Shown here: positions 1-10,823 of the stretch, one piece after another
Position numbering within the stretch: the first letter of the stretch is position 1
How the letters are laid out: each line of letters begins with the position of its first letter
NCBI RefSeq assembly: GCF_000281045.1
Contig: NW_008246092.1
Span: forward strand, 523,405-560,626
From: Saprolegnia diclina VS20
Taxonomy: Eukaryota > Oomycota > Saprolegniomycetes > Saprolegniales > Saprolegniaceae
Direction of reading: 5' to 3'
Length of the DNA: 37,222 nt
The notes under the pieces: model-generated
Told to the model about the DNA's origin: nothing
Databases searched by the model: none
What the model saw: the letters and a program-made list of their open reading frames with translations, nothing else
Program-made: the position numbers and the translations under genes

Positions 1-162
1 GGTCGTGTCGCCCCGCCTGTGGCCTGTCTAAATGCCATTTGGTGTTGTCTTTGGTCCAGCGCGACGCCAGCCACCATCTTTCGCCGGGCTCTCTTCGCAT
101 CCAAGGCGACGTCGAGTCTTGTCCTGCATTCTTCAATTCGCCACTCGAGACACATCCGCAGC

Positions 163-2229
163 ATGGCGTCGTCCAACAACCCGCTCCTCGCCGACTGGTC
201 GTCGCAGCCGTTCGAGCTGCCGCCGTTCGAGCTCATTGAGGCGAGCCACTTTAAGCCCGCGATCGAGGCGGCGCAGGCCGCGCAGCTCGAGGAGCTCCGC
301 CAGATCGCCGAGAACCCAGACGAGGCCACATTTGCCAACACGATCGTAATGTTCGACCGCAGCGGCGCGCTCTACGAAAAGGTGCTGGGCGTCTTCTACA
401 ACCTCACGTCGTCATGCTCGCCGCCCGAGCTCCAGGCCGTCGAGATGGAGCTCGCGGGTCCCCTCGCCGGCTACCAGTCCAAGGTCACGACGTTTCCGGG
501 CCTCTTTGAGCGCATCGACGCGGTCTACAACGCCCGCGACGCGTTTGCTGGCGAAGACCTCCGCCTCATCGAGCGCATTCACTTGGACTTTGTCCGGTCC
601 GGCGCTCGCTTTGACAAGGAAACGCAGGCGCGCTACAATGACATCATGCAGCAGTTGGCCGAGCTCACGACCAAGTTTAGCCAGAACGTCATGACCGACG
701 AGTCGGAAGTCACGATCGAGCTCTCGGAGGCCGAAATGGACGGCTGTCCCGACGACATCATTGCGTCCGCCAAGCAAAACGCACTCGACCGCAACGCTGC
801 CGACGGTGTCTACATTGTCACGCTCAGCCGCTCGATGGTCGAGCCGTTCCTGACGTACGCCAAGGACCGTGTCGTGCGCGAAAAGGTCTTCCGCGCGTTC
901 ACGTCGCGCGGTGAGCTCTCGCCCGAGCGCGACAACAACGCGCTGGCGATCGAAATCCTCAAGCTCCGCATCGAGCAGGCGCAGGCCCACGGCTACAAGA
1001 CGTTTGCCGACTACCAGACAAGCGACACGATGGCCAAGACGCCGGAAGCCGTCAGCGAACTCCTCAACCGCGTCTGGGCCCCGGCCAAGGTCGCGGCCAA
1101 CCGCGAGCGTGAGGCTCTCGAAGAGTACGCGGCCTCGATCGGCGACGAAGCCCACGTTGAAGCGTCAGACTGGCGCTACTACTCGGAGAAGGTCCGCCAG
1201 CTCCGGTACGACATTGACGAGTCCATGGTCAAGCCGTACTTTAGCCTCGACCGCATGGTCGAAGCCGTCTTTGACGTGGCGTTCCACCTCTTTGGCCTGC
1301 GTTTTATCTTGCGTGAAGACATCAAGGCGTACCACCCGGACGTCAAGGTCTACGAGGTGCGCGAGACGACGGCCGACGACGAAGACAAGCTCGTGGCGAT
1401 CTTCCTGCACGACAACTTTTGCCGCCCGTTCAAGGCTGGCGGTGCGTGGATGAGCGAGTTCCGTACGCAGAGCCGCAACGTCGACGACGAAGGCACCAAC
1501 GTCATTCCCGTCATCATCAACAACAACAACTTTGTCAAGGGCGCCGAGGGCGAGCCGACCTTGCTCTCGTTCGACGACTGCATCACGCTCTTCCACGAGT
1601 TTGGCCACGGCTGCCACGGCATGCTTTCAGACGTCAAGTACAACCGCCTTGCCGGCACGTCTGTCCTCTCGGACTTTGTCGAGCTCCCGTCCCAGCTCAT
1701 GGAGCACTGGGTCTCGGAGCCCGAGGTGCTCAAGAAGCACGCCCGCCACTACGAGACGGACGAGCCGATCCCGCAGAGCCTTCTCGACAAGCTCATTGCC
1801 GCTGCCAAGTTTGACCAGGGCTTTGGCACCGTCGAGTACATGGCATGTGCGCTCATGGACCAGAAGCTCCACCAGCTCGACTCGGTCGATGGCCTCGATA
1901 TGCTTGCGTTCGAGAAGGCGGAGCTCGCCAACCTCGAGATGCCGACGGGGATCGTCATGCGCCACCGCATCCCGCACTTCACCCACCTCTTTGCGAGCTC
2001 GGGCTACGCAGCTCTGTATTATGTGTACCTCTGGGCCGAGGTCCTTGACGCGGATGCCTTTGACGCGTTCTTGGAGGCCGGCGACATCTTTGACGTCGCG
2101 ACGGCCAAGCGCGTGCGCGCGTTTATCTACTCGTCGGGCAACTCGCAGCACCCGATGGACGCCTACCGGGCGTTCCGCGGCCGCGACCCGGTGATCGAAC
2201 CCATGCTCAAGAAGAAGGGCCTTGTCTAA
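163..2229 (+). CDS. M3-family zinc oligopeptidase (peptidyl-dipeptidase Dcp / oligopeptidase A-like)
   Basis: A single-exon gene of 688 residues from the first in-frame ATG. It belongs to the thimet-oligopeptidase family (M3), which cleaves short peptides and, in organelles, degrades released presequences. The zinc site is complete: HEFGH at residues 478-482 supplies two histidines and the catalytic glutamate, and the third ligand is Glu507 in DFVELPSQ, followed by EHW as in Dcp proteins. Length matches bacterial Dcp and OpdA (about 680 residues). The reading frame stays open without an ATG back to position 1; those 54 codons are rich in Arg, Ser and Ala and lack acidic residues, so an upstream exon could add a mitochondrial presequence (inference). 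The ATG at 163 alone would give a cytosolic enzyme. Family assignment is certain; the choice between Dcp and OpdA type, and the start, is not. Confidence 0.94.
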   Translation: MASSNNPLLADWSSQPFELPPFELIEASHFKPAIEAAQAAQLEELRQIAENPDEATFANTIVMFDRSGALYEKVLGVFYNLTSSCSPPELQAVEMELAGPLAGYQSKVTTFPGLFERIDAVYNARDAFAGEDLRLIERIHLDFVRSGARFDKETQARYNDIMQQLAELTTKFSQNVMTDESEVTIELSEAEMDGCPDDIIASAKQNALDRNAADGVYIVTLSRSMVEPFLTYAKDRVVREKVFRAFTSRGELSPERDNNALAIEILKLRIEQAQAHGYKTFADYQTSDTMAKTPEAVSELLNRVWAPAKVAANREREALEEYAASIGDEAHVEASDWRYYSEKVRQLRYDIDESMVKPYFSLDRMVEAVFDVAFHLFGLRFILREDIKAYHPDVKVYEVRETTADDEDKLVAIFLHDNFCRPFKAGGAWMSEFRTQSRNVDDEGTNVIPVIINNNNFVKGAEGEPTLLSFDDCITLFHEFGHGCHGMLSDVKYNRLAGTSVLSDFVELPSQLMEHWVSEPEVLKKHARHYETDEPIPQSLLDKLIAAAKFDQGFGTVEYMACALMDQKLHQLDSVDGLDMLAFEKAELANLEMPTGIVMRHRIPHFTHLFASSGYAALYYVYLWAEVLDADAFDAFLEAGDIFDVATAKRVRAFIYSSGNSQHPMDAYRAFRGRDPVIEPMLKKKGLV

Positions 2230-2562
2230 CTATCCCTTTCACGCTTCGTTTGTTATATAATTTTGTTGCTTTTCTCGCGTTCGTTCTGTCGAGTGAAGGG
2301 TCCTTTCCTGCAACGGCAAACTCAACAAGGGGTAGGGTCCACGGCCGTTTCCTATCAGTTTGTATCGTGTTCCCGTACCATCGTACGTCATGGCAGTTGT
2401 GCGCCGCCCGACCGTTTTGGGTCCGCACCATGTCATGCGTCGTGTCCCGAATCGGTGGCCAATCGGTCGGCGCAACCGCCGGCGCCATTTTGATGCACCG
2501 GTCGCGCGCCGTTGGCGACGGCCGTGGGCCGACCGAGCGCAGTGCCACATTTGCGCGGCAGC
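2230..2562. other. intergenic: 3' end of M3 peptidase gene and promoter of zinc-repeat gene
   Basis: No gene is seen in these 333 bases. A CCAAT pentamer (GGCCAATCGG around 2457-2466) lies about 100 bp before the downstream ATG and could be an NF-Y type site. Open frames here start at non-ATG codons and look non-coding. Confidence 0.5.
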
Positions 2563-3619
2563 ATGGACGACAATAGCTTTGTCAAGTCGTTTTTTGTCGA
2601 AGACATTGTGCGGAGGTCGTCGCCGCTCGAGCTCGCGACGCCGCGGTCCATGACCGACTTCAACTTTCAATCGGAGGACTCGGACTTCTTCGACGAGTAC
2701 CCGCTGCTGGACGACGACATCAAGACCGAGACGCACGACCTGTTCGAGCCGCTCGACCCGCTCCTCTCGACGCCCGTGCTGCAGAAAGCCGACCTCGCAC
2801 TCTTCTCGTTCCCGTCGAGCCCCGCGTTTGAAGTCCGCGGACCCCAACCCGCCTACTACCACAACCACTACAACAGCATGATCCACACGCTTCCACAAAA
2901 CTACCTCAGTAGTCACTTGTCCAGCAGCAGCCATCCTCTGCCGCCACCACCTCATCATCAGGCTACAACGCATAGCTCGGTGCAGCAGCCGGCCATCTAC
3001 CCGAGCGCGATGATGCCGCCACTGTACAAACCACCGCCGCCCGTCTTGCCCATCATGCGCTCGTACTCGTACCCGATGAAGCCCGCACCGGTGCCGATCA
3101 CAACGACCAAGATTCCCGTCCAGCGGTCGGCGACTGTCCCAACGACCGCAAAGGAACTCGATGACGCAACGTCGTCATCTTCGTTCAAATCCAAAGGCAA
3201 GCGCTGTACGATCGCAGGATGCACGCGCCGTGCGCAGTCCAACAACCGCTGCAAGGCCCACGGAGGTAGGTCCGCTACCATGCTCTTTCGGGGTTGACAG
3301 GCGGAGGCATGTCGTAGGTGGAGCGCGGTGCCAGTTTCAGGGATGCCCAAAGAGCTCGCAAGGCGGCGGCTACTGCCGGGCGCACGGCGGTGGGAAAAAG
3401 TGCGAGTTCGAAGGCTGCACCAAAGGGCAGCAGCGCAAGGGCTTTTGCTACGCCCACGGCGGCATCCGCAAGTGCAAGCAGGCCCACTGCGACAAGAAGG
3501 ACCGCGGGAACGGGTACTGCATTGCGCACGGCGGCGGGAAGCGCTGCTCGGTCGACGACTGCGTCAACGCCGTCCGGAAAGGCCGGTTTTGCCGCGTCCA
3601 CATGCCCGACGACGGCTAA
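2563..3619 (+). CDS. Zinc-repeat protein (WRKY19-type zinc fingers), putative transcription factor
   Basis: Two exons, 2563-3265 and 3318-3619, with a 52-nt intron (GTAGGT...GTAG), giving 334 residues. The C-terminal third (about residues 215-331) holds five copies of C-x4-C-x(9-10)-C-x2-H followed by GG, the pattern of WRKY19-type zinc fingers that are common in oomycete proteins. The spliced frame restores the AHGGG linker between repeats 1 and 2, which fixes the intron. The N-terminal part is acidic and aromatic (SEDSDFFDEYPLLDDD region), then Pro/His/Ser-rich, like an activation domain. The in-frame codons before 2563 contain no ATG. A DNA-binding transcriptional role is inferred from family and composition; no target is known. 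The stop lies 58 bp from the stop of the convergent UGT gene. Confidence 0.85.
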
Positions 3620-3677
3620 GCAAAAAGAGGTTCCTACTGCGGGATTGCCGACCACATCTACTCTTGTTGAGATCGAC

Positions 3678-5849
3678 TTATTGCACCTTCTTGAGCGGGT
3701 CGTGGCGGGCAAAGACCGAGAGGCAGGCCGAGAGCAGCGTGCGGAGGACGACGGCGACGCCGCAGAGCACGGCGCCGTACACCGCATACACGTCCAAGAG
3801 GTACGTCTTGAGCAGAGGCTGCGTCTCGCGCGCAGGGATCCAGCCCGCTGTGCCCCGGGCCGCGACAGCCTCGATGGCGTTGACTGCGGCATCGACACCG
3901 CCACCTGTCGTCAAGAGCCCACCGACACGCTCGGCCGCCAATGCAAACCTAGCCACGAATCGAGCTTGTTGCCAATTCTTCGACTCGTTACCGGTCGTGC
4001 GAGAGGAGGAGGTCGCTCGCAAAGTGGAGGCTTGCGGCCGTCACTTTTGTCGCTTCGATCGCGACGCCGGCGCCCGCCCGCACGATGCGGTCCGTAAACT
4101 CGGCCTAGTAGCGACAATATTGTCATTTGACGCCAGAGCGAATGGTTGTGGGTAGTAGTAATACGTGTTCGGCCGAGAACGGGATCGAGAGGATCGGTGT
4201 GCCGGCGAGCAGCGCCGACTGGACCGCTGAGAAGCCACCGGACGTGACGAGGAACCGGACGTTGGTCGTGTTGGGCACGTGGAGCGAGTGCGATACGCTG
4301 AAGAAGACGTCCGAGGACGCGAGGAGGTCCCGTGTGACCTCGTCGTGCAGGAAGCTCTTGTGCTAGCCATGTTGTCCGTACGTCTTTGACAGAGTATCAA
4401 CATTGCTTGTACCATCTCGGGCGACAACTTCCAAACCGTCCGGCACTCGACCTCGCGTAGAGCCGTCATCTAGAACAGCTCCGATGCTCGACAAGAGGAC
4501 GATGAAGAAGAGCGACGTACAAGCAGCGACACCATATCAGTGGAGAGGACCACGTCGGCGCCAAAGTCGACCAGCACGACGCACCCGTCGCGGTCCCGGC
4601 GCAGAAACGAGTCGAGTTCGGGTGATGGCGATGGCGGCGACAAGCTCGTGAGCGCGCCGACCTACGTTCTATCACACTCTGTTCAGCTTGTCGGAAGCGT
4701 ACGAGGCGGTGGAGCGGCGAGAGCGGGCGGGGGTGTTCGAGGCCAAAGACCGTGTTGGTCAGAACGAGTCGCTCGCCGTAACTTGGCGTCGACGGCAGTG
4801 CAAACTCGGACCGGGCCTTGGCGAGCGACGCAGCGACCGCGGCGTTGCCAAGTCGAAACCGCAGCCGATGCAGCCCGTTCGCACAGCGCTGCCACACCGT
4901 TTGGGTCTGCGTCCGACATGAGAGGAGGGAGCGAGGTCGAGACGTACGGCCATGGGGTACTGCGAGAATGGCGCGGGCACATACGAGGGCGGGTCGTCAA
5001 TGTCCAGCAGCAGGAACGGGTTGTGAATGATAAAGGGAAGCGAGAGGTTGTTGGCCACGTCCATCGCTGCAAACGCGTACCGGTCGGCCACCTACATGCA
5101 GATGCAGTCTCCTCTGGAGGCTCGGCCATGCAGGTAGACGTACGACGATCGTAGGCGCGTCTTCGCCATAGTCGGCGCGAAGCGGATGGTACATGGGTTT
5201 GTAGAACGACGCATAGTACTGCAAGGAGGCGAGGTAGCTCGAGTAGATGCCCACGTTGCCGACCTAGATGGCGCAAGGATCACGACAAGCGGACGGCGAC
5301 AACGACGACGTACGGCAGACTTGAGCGTGAGCGCGTGCGGGATCGGCGATGGCATCGTGCCAAGCGAGATGAACTCGAGGCCGGGGAGGTCGCTGACCCA
5401 ATTCCGGCACATCTGTACAGACCACGATCGTACCGCAAGCGTCATGCACGTGAGCGTACCTCGGGCAGCGCAAAGCTCACGCGATGGCCTCGGCGAAGCA
5501 GCTCCTCGATTAGATGCTTCATCGGCAGCACGTGCTCGAGCACGGGAATGCTCACAAAGGACACGTAACTCGGCGATGCAGCGGCCTCGGCCGTCGGCAA
5601 GCCCAGCCACGCGACGTGCTCGCTGAGAAGGTAGACCATCATGAAGGCGCAGAGCAGGAGGCAGAGCGGCAGCTTGAGGTGGCGCGCGAGGGCGGCGACG
5701 TGCTTGGTCGCGCAGGCCATGATGGCCTCGGCGGGCTCGGCGCCCATGCATGGCGTCGTCCACGCCATCGCCGACCGCGGCTTGACGCGGACCTGCGTCA
5801 CCCCGTTCCGGTAGAGTCGGCCTCCGCCCGCTCTACTCGTCGTCTCCAT
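3678..5849 (-). CDS. Membrane-anchored UDP-glycosyltransferase (GT1 family)
   Basis: Ten exons: 5849-5460, 5412-5314, 5263-5144, 5091-4948, 4906-4703, 4661-4521, 4469-4413, 4362-4165, 4104-3992, 3948-3678. Introns are 41-60 nt; the model closes in frame at 578 residues. It transfers sugar from a UDP-sugar to a lipophilic acceptor. The nucleotide-binding signature is in exon 8 (about residues 400-450): LHVPNTTNVRFLVTSGGF then LLAGTPIL and AEH. Upstream are CRTVWKL and VVLVDFGAD, matching the GT1 core. A hydrophobic segment near residue 55 (LPLCLLLCAFMMVYLL) and a C-terminal membrane helix (VYGAVLCGVAVVL) flank the enzyme. The last four residues are KKVQ, a dilysine ER-retrieval signal like that of animal UGTs, so the catalytic domain probably faces the ER lumen. 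Acceptor unknown; sterol or xenobiotic are possibilities. Several Met codons near the N-terminus leave the exact start open. Confidence 0.93.
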
Positions 5850-6225
5850 TGGGATTCTGGGATGCAGTTACGAGTATTTTAATTCCATTCTCAATTCGGC
5901 ATACAAAACGTAGCGTCATCGCGTGCATTTTTATTCGTACCAAGGTTGTGGTGCATAATCCGTGGCCGCCAAACGCCACCGACAAGCCGCGATGCGACGC
6001 CGCCGGACGCGCGCCATGCTAATGGCTCATCTACCACGGTACTCCATGCAGGTAGACATGGGCTGCATGCGACTTGCGGCGAGACCCTCATGTGACGTCC
6101 GCGCGACGAAGAAGAGACAGCGCGAACCGCGCCTCCTCCGCCGGCCATGGCCGAACTCTCACCCTTCTTGGATCATGCTGCATATACATAGCAGAGACGA
6201 CGAGGGTCTCTTCATAAATAGGTGG
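5850..6225. other. intergenic: UGT promoter and 3' flank of TM-ANK-TIR gene
   Basis: 376 bases between two minus-strand genes. The part next to the UGT start is AT-rich (5870-5945). No conserved open frame, RNA gene or repeat is seen. Confidence 0.45.
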
Positions 6226-9200
6226 CTATAGCGCCGAATGGTGGCTGCGGAGCGACTCGGTCGGGCTTGGCATGACGTCGACGATGCTCTCGAGCTCGCT
6301 CTCTTGCGTGTTGAGGCGACGGAGGAACCGCCGCAGCGTCTTGCTCGAGCCAGGCACCGGTAGCGGCGGTGGCGGCGTCGTCGGCAGCGCGCTGCTTGAA
6401 GGCCCCTCTTGCTTGAGCTGGAGCTGGCGCACGTGTGGCAAGAGGCGCTCGAGGCTCTGGCGGAACCCGATCGACTCGTTGAAGTGGTGGATGGCCGTCC
6501 GCGAGAGCGAGTAGACGAGCGCATTGTCGAGCGCCTGGAGCGAGAGCATGATCGGGACGATGGGCTTGTTGCGGTTCTCGGCAAAGGCGAGCGTGTCCCG
6601 CAGCGCCTCACTACGCCACCCATCAGGATCCCGCTGCTTCAAGACATGGGGCCTCTCGTACCTCTTGGTCGAGAGGTGCGAGAGCACGACGATGACGGCG
6701 AGGCAGCGCGGGTCCAAGATCGCGTCCTTCATGACCACTTGGCGCTGGGGACACGGGCCGTCGATCTTGCAGTCGACGCCGGCGGTCGCAAGCTCGGCCT
6801 TGAGCGTACTCGCAAACGGCTTGTGGCAGTCGCCGTGCACGAGCAAGACGTAGGTGGTGGTCCTCGGCGCGACGCCCGAGTGCTGCGAGACCGCGCAGCT
6901 CGAGTGACCGCTCGCATTCGACTGCCGCAGGACGTCGATCGTCGGCTCGACGCGCCGCTCTTCAATCTCGTCGCGGAGACCGTCGAGAAGCAACCCGAGC
7001 TGCACCTCGTACCTACACACGCCATGAGATGCCGGTGACAGAGCGAGATCGCAGCGTACTTGGCCTCGTTGTAGTCGAAGCGCACGGCGTTGCCGCTGCG
7101 AAACTTGGCCGTAATCGCCGGTCGAAAGTCCACGAGCTGGCGCGTCCAGAGGTACACTTCGAGCTCGTCCCCAATGACGACGCGGCCACAGGTGATGCCA
7201 ACGACTTGAGTAGTTCTGAGACATGCGACTCACGAGATATAGTGTACCTGGAATGTTGTGCTGCTTGGCGAAGGCGAGCTCCTTCATGCACCACTGCGAC
7301 GCGGGGTAGTCTTCGCTAAGGATCGCGAGGACGACCGAGGCGCCAACGATACCGCGCGCGATCTCTTCACGCCACTCGGAGCCGCCGCTGATGCCCGTCG
7401 GGTTCATCTGGTCGATCCACGTTGTAATAAACTGCGCTTCGAGCGAGCTGCGAATCTTGTTGGCAAAACTCGCGTGCGAATGGCAGTAGCTGATCATGAC
7501 GTCGCGTTGGCCCGCGGCTACAACAGTAAAGTTGAAATCTTGATAGTCGATACATCGATACACACCTTTTTTGATTTCGTACTGGATCGCGGTCGACGAC
7601 GCGCAGTCGAGCGCGCGTATGCCGGCGTTGTCGATAGCAATCACATCGAGCCCCATCTGGACAAGGATACGTGCGGTCTTGACGTTGCCCCGCTTGAGCG
7701 CCAAGTGCAGCGCAGTTTCGCCCTGAACAAAATAGGTATCAATGTATCAACTACAATCGCGATGTACCGTTGTGCTCATTTTGGCATGGATCTTGGCGCC
7801 ATATGCACGCAAGAGATACAAAATCCGACCCCGCGGCGTGTGTTCGAGATGCTGCTGCCGAGGCGAGCCCTCGAACGCCTTGTCCATCGGCTGGTTCTTG
7901 ACCGTCTCGTAATGCCCGAGGAGATGGACGAGCGACCGCCCGTAAATGTCCACCTACATGTTTCAGTATCAATCTATCAGTTTGAAATATCGACAAAAAT
8001 GCTACCATGTTGGGGTCGGCTTCGGCCAGCAAGAGGGCCTCGACTACATCGTAGTGGTTGTAGATTGCGGCCCACGCGAGGGGCGTCATGCCCAGCGTGT
8101 CGCTCGGATCTTCCTTGCAGTGAGCCAAGAGCAGCTTGACGACGCGGAGCTGGCCACGCATCGCCGCCTAAGACCATCCATCGTATTCTTTCGAGAGATG
8201 CGCGTACCCAATGCAGTGGCGTGCGGTGAAAGCGCCCGCAAGAATTCTCGCCGAGGATATCCGGGTCGACGCCTCCGTCCAAGAAGTGGCCGACTGTGCG
8301 CCAGTCGCCGTTGGCCGCCGCGAGGTGCATTGGCGTCAGCGCAATGTCCCCGCCCCACTCGACAAGCGTGTTGGCGAGGCTGAAGTGCCCGTTGAGCACG
8401 ATGACCTCGTACGCCGTGAGGTAAAACCTACGTAGTGCCGGTCTCGCCCACGACATTCGAGTAAGCTGTTCGCCCGTACCCGTTCCCAGGAATGTGCAGA
8501 TGGTTGGCGCCGGCACGCATCAGCGCCCGCAGGCAGTTGGGACATTCAGCGTAGTAGAGTGGTGGCGTCTTGTACTTGCGCTACGCTCGATATATATGAG
8601 ACATGCGAATCCATAGCGATGAACGGACTTGGTTGGAGACCGCAACGAGGTTTGGGTCAGCGCCGTACTTGACGAGCGTCTCGACAATCGCAGCATCCGC
8701 GTGGATCAGGGCCACGTGCAAGGGCGCTAAGAGCACCTGCGACCATCGCCGTTGAGTCGTGTCGTCGTGTTGGGATAAAGAGGTTAGGGTATATGTTACC
8801 TGTGCCCACGGCTGGCTGGGTCCGTACCGAGCATTCGTCGATGTCGCACGGGCAAAGTTCGTGCTCCGCAGGAAGATGAGCACGTTGAAGATCTTGGCGT
8901 AAATGTGCGAGAGGCGGAAGCTCAGGGTCTGGATCTTCTCGAGCGCGTTCGGGTCAAAGCCCCGCTCCAGAAGGAGCTGGACGACGGGCAGCCGGCCGTT
9001 GACGACCGCAACGTGCAGGGGGTTGCGCACCGACTTGGCCACTTGACCAAAGCAGCGCAGCCCGTTCGAGTACCTATATACCACAAGGTGCCATCCAGAC
9101 TCAAGTAGACAACAGAATGGACCCACCACTTGATGTGGAAGCACGGGCCGTCGAGGGCGACAGCTTCGTCGAGAAGCAGAAGTAGGTCGGGCACATGGCC

Positions 9201-10291
9201 ATTCTTGGCGGCTTCGTACAGGCCTTCCTTGACCTACCGAGTGACGTCCGTTCAGCCATTGACGCCAGGTGAAAGCGTTGTACGCGCAGAATGGCTCGGG
9301 CGTGGGCACCCCAGTTGAGCCAGTCGGGGTTGGAGAAGGTAAAGAGAAGGGAGCTAGGGATGATGTTGCGCTGTCCGAGCGCCACGTCGCGCATGCGGTT
9401 GAAGAGCGTGATCTGGTACCAGCACGCGACGTACACGTACACGTCGAGGGCGGTCAGGAGAAGGGACCAGATGAGCCACGGCCACGGCGGCGGAATGTCC
9501 GTCGGGTCATCGCGCACGTGGAAGCAGCCCACGTACGCCGCATGTGCAATGCCTTCCGAGACGTGCAGGGTAATCTGGACGATCAAATACGGGATCTCGG
9601 CCATGACGAGGAGCTCGCAAAACGTGAGCAGCCACGTCTTCTTGCTCTCACGCGTGTACAGCTGGTACCTGCGTAGTAGGTAAGCTCTTGCAGCATAAGG
9701 ACCCGTTCGGTACCTAGGGTTGTGGATCGCGGGGAGGCAGAGCAGAATGTTGGCCAAGCCCGTGTACACGGTAAGCGTGATGCCATCCAAGAACGCGTCG
9801 CAGGTCGCGCCGTTGTCGCCGTACTTCTTGCGCTTCATTTCCGGTCGGACGATGAAGATGGACGCGAGGATAAAGATATGGACAAGCGTGATGCGCACGG
9901 TCCACGAGATCATGCGCGAGCTCACAAACGTGTTGCCGTACTCGGCGAACTGCGGGATGCACGTCGCGACGCGCGAGACCATGGGCAGCACCAGCTGCGG
10001 CAGCGTGCGCTCGCACGCCTTCATGTGCTCCTGCAGCGTTCGGTCAAAGTGCTGGTCGTCTTCGGTGCGCGGCGTGTTTGACCAGCCGTCCTGCTGCGGC
10101 GACGGCAGCATGGGCATGCTCCCGCGCCGCTTCTCGCCGCCATGCTGCGGCGTCGTGACCGAGATGAAGGACGTGTGGCAGCCGGATGGCATCATGATGT
10201 GGGTCGTGAGCGGCGACGGCAGGTCCTCCTCAGGCTGCGTATCGTCCTGGGAGCTCATGCGCCGGGCCAAGGTCGGGCTGGCATGTGTCAT
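6226..10291 (-). CDS. Transmembrane-ankyrin-TIR-TIR protein (putative NADase-type sensor)
   Basis: Thirteen exons: 10291-9714, 9668-9284, 9233-9127, 9073-8800, 8736-8629, 8580-8480, 8427-8208, 8167-8006, 7953-7768, 7722-7566, 7517-7248, 7204-7060, 7012-6226; it closes in frame at 1159 residues. Order: polar N-terminus; four membrane helices (about residues 130-150, 171-189, 206-229, 255-282); ankyrin repeats about 320-760 (for example RTPLHWAAMRGQLRVVKLLL and TALHLALKRGN); TIR1 about 764-930; TIR2 about 952-1110; Pro/Ser tail. TIR1 begins DVMISYCHSH and carries SEDYPASQWCMKEL, the motif holding the catalytic glutamate of plant and SARM1-type TIR NADases (here Glu839). TIR2 aligns but lacks that glutamate. 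The first in-frame ATG is 10291. Known: TIR domains either signal by assembly or cleave NAD+. Inferred: a membrane receptor reading ligands or partners through ankyrin repeats and signalling by NAD+ cleavage. The intron at 9669-9713 keeps frame and could be retained. Confidence 0.9.
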
Positions 10292-10404
10292 GCTTCGACG
10301 GGACTGCGGCTTCAAGACCCAGCTGCCAGCTTTTAAAAATCTCGACGTTTGCTACAGTTTACGAGACAGCTTTAAATTCGTCGATTTAATAGGCCGTGGC
10401 TGTG

Positions 10405-10728
10405 TTACATGGGCGTGTCCCAGATACATTTTTCCATCGTTTTATTCGTGCGCTCATTGGCTGCGGCGGAGTCATTTTCAGAAACTGTGATGTCGATTGG
10501 TGCATTTTCAGCGAATGAGCTGGCATCGATCAGGTTATCCTCGTCACCAAGACCTCGTCTGGCACGGACCGAGCGCAGAGCAGCGATGGCTGCATGGTGC
10601 TCATGCACCGGTACCAGCACGACCGTCGAGAAAGCCATTCCGGAGAAAGGATGATAGGCTGCGTGCATGGACGAGGATGTGTCGGGTGGGTGGCGGGAAC
10701 AGGTACCCGAATTTCTAGAAGGCGTCAT
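10405..10728 (-). CDS. Possible small two-exon gene, unknown function
   Basis: Exons 10728-10707 and 10658-10405 (intron 48 nt, GTACCT...GCAG) would encode 91 residues. The body reads AFSTVVLVPVHEHHAAIAAL then a charged stretch and an Asp/Ser-rich end. It lies between the endonuclease IV stop and the start of the TM-ANK-TIR gene, all on the minus strand. I do not recognise the protein. The frame also stays open without the intron. Support is limited to an intact frame, plausible splice sites and a coding-like middle; it could be untranslated leader of the TM-ANK-TIR transcript. Confidence 0.33.
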   Translation of the reverse strand: MTPSRNSGTCSRHPPDTSSSMHAAYHPFSGMAFSTVVLVPVHEHHAAIAALRSVRARRGLGDEDNLIDASSFAENAPIDITVSENDSAAANERTNKTMEKCIWDTPM

Positions 10729-10823
10729 CGCAACCGGTGCAGACAGGCGGGTGCTGTGCACGAAGCTACTCGGTCGTGCCACCACGCGTCGCCGCCAAGC
10801 GTACGGTAGATACAGCGACACAA

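Noticed and set aside
412-1155. Long minus-strand frame opposite the M3 peptidase (247 codons)
   Set aside because: It is the antisense shadow of a strongly GC3-biased gene; no domain, and the plus-strand product has a complete catalytic motif.
7953-8161. Separate small ankyrin genes suggested by isolated frames across 7.7-9.3 kb
   Set aside because: Each frame is bounded by good splice sites and all join in frame into one 1159-residue protein.
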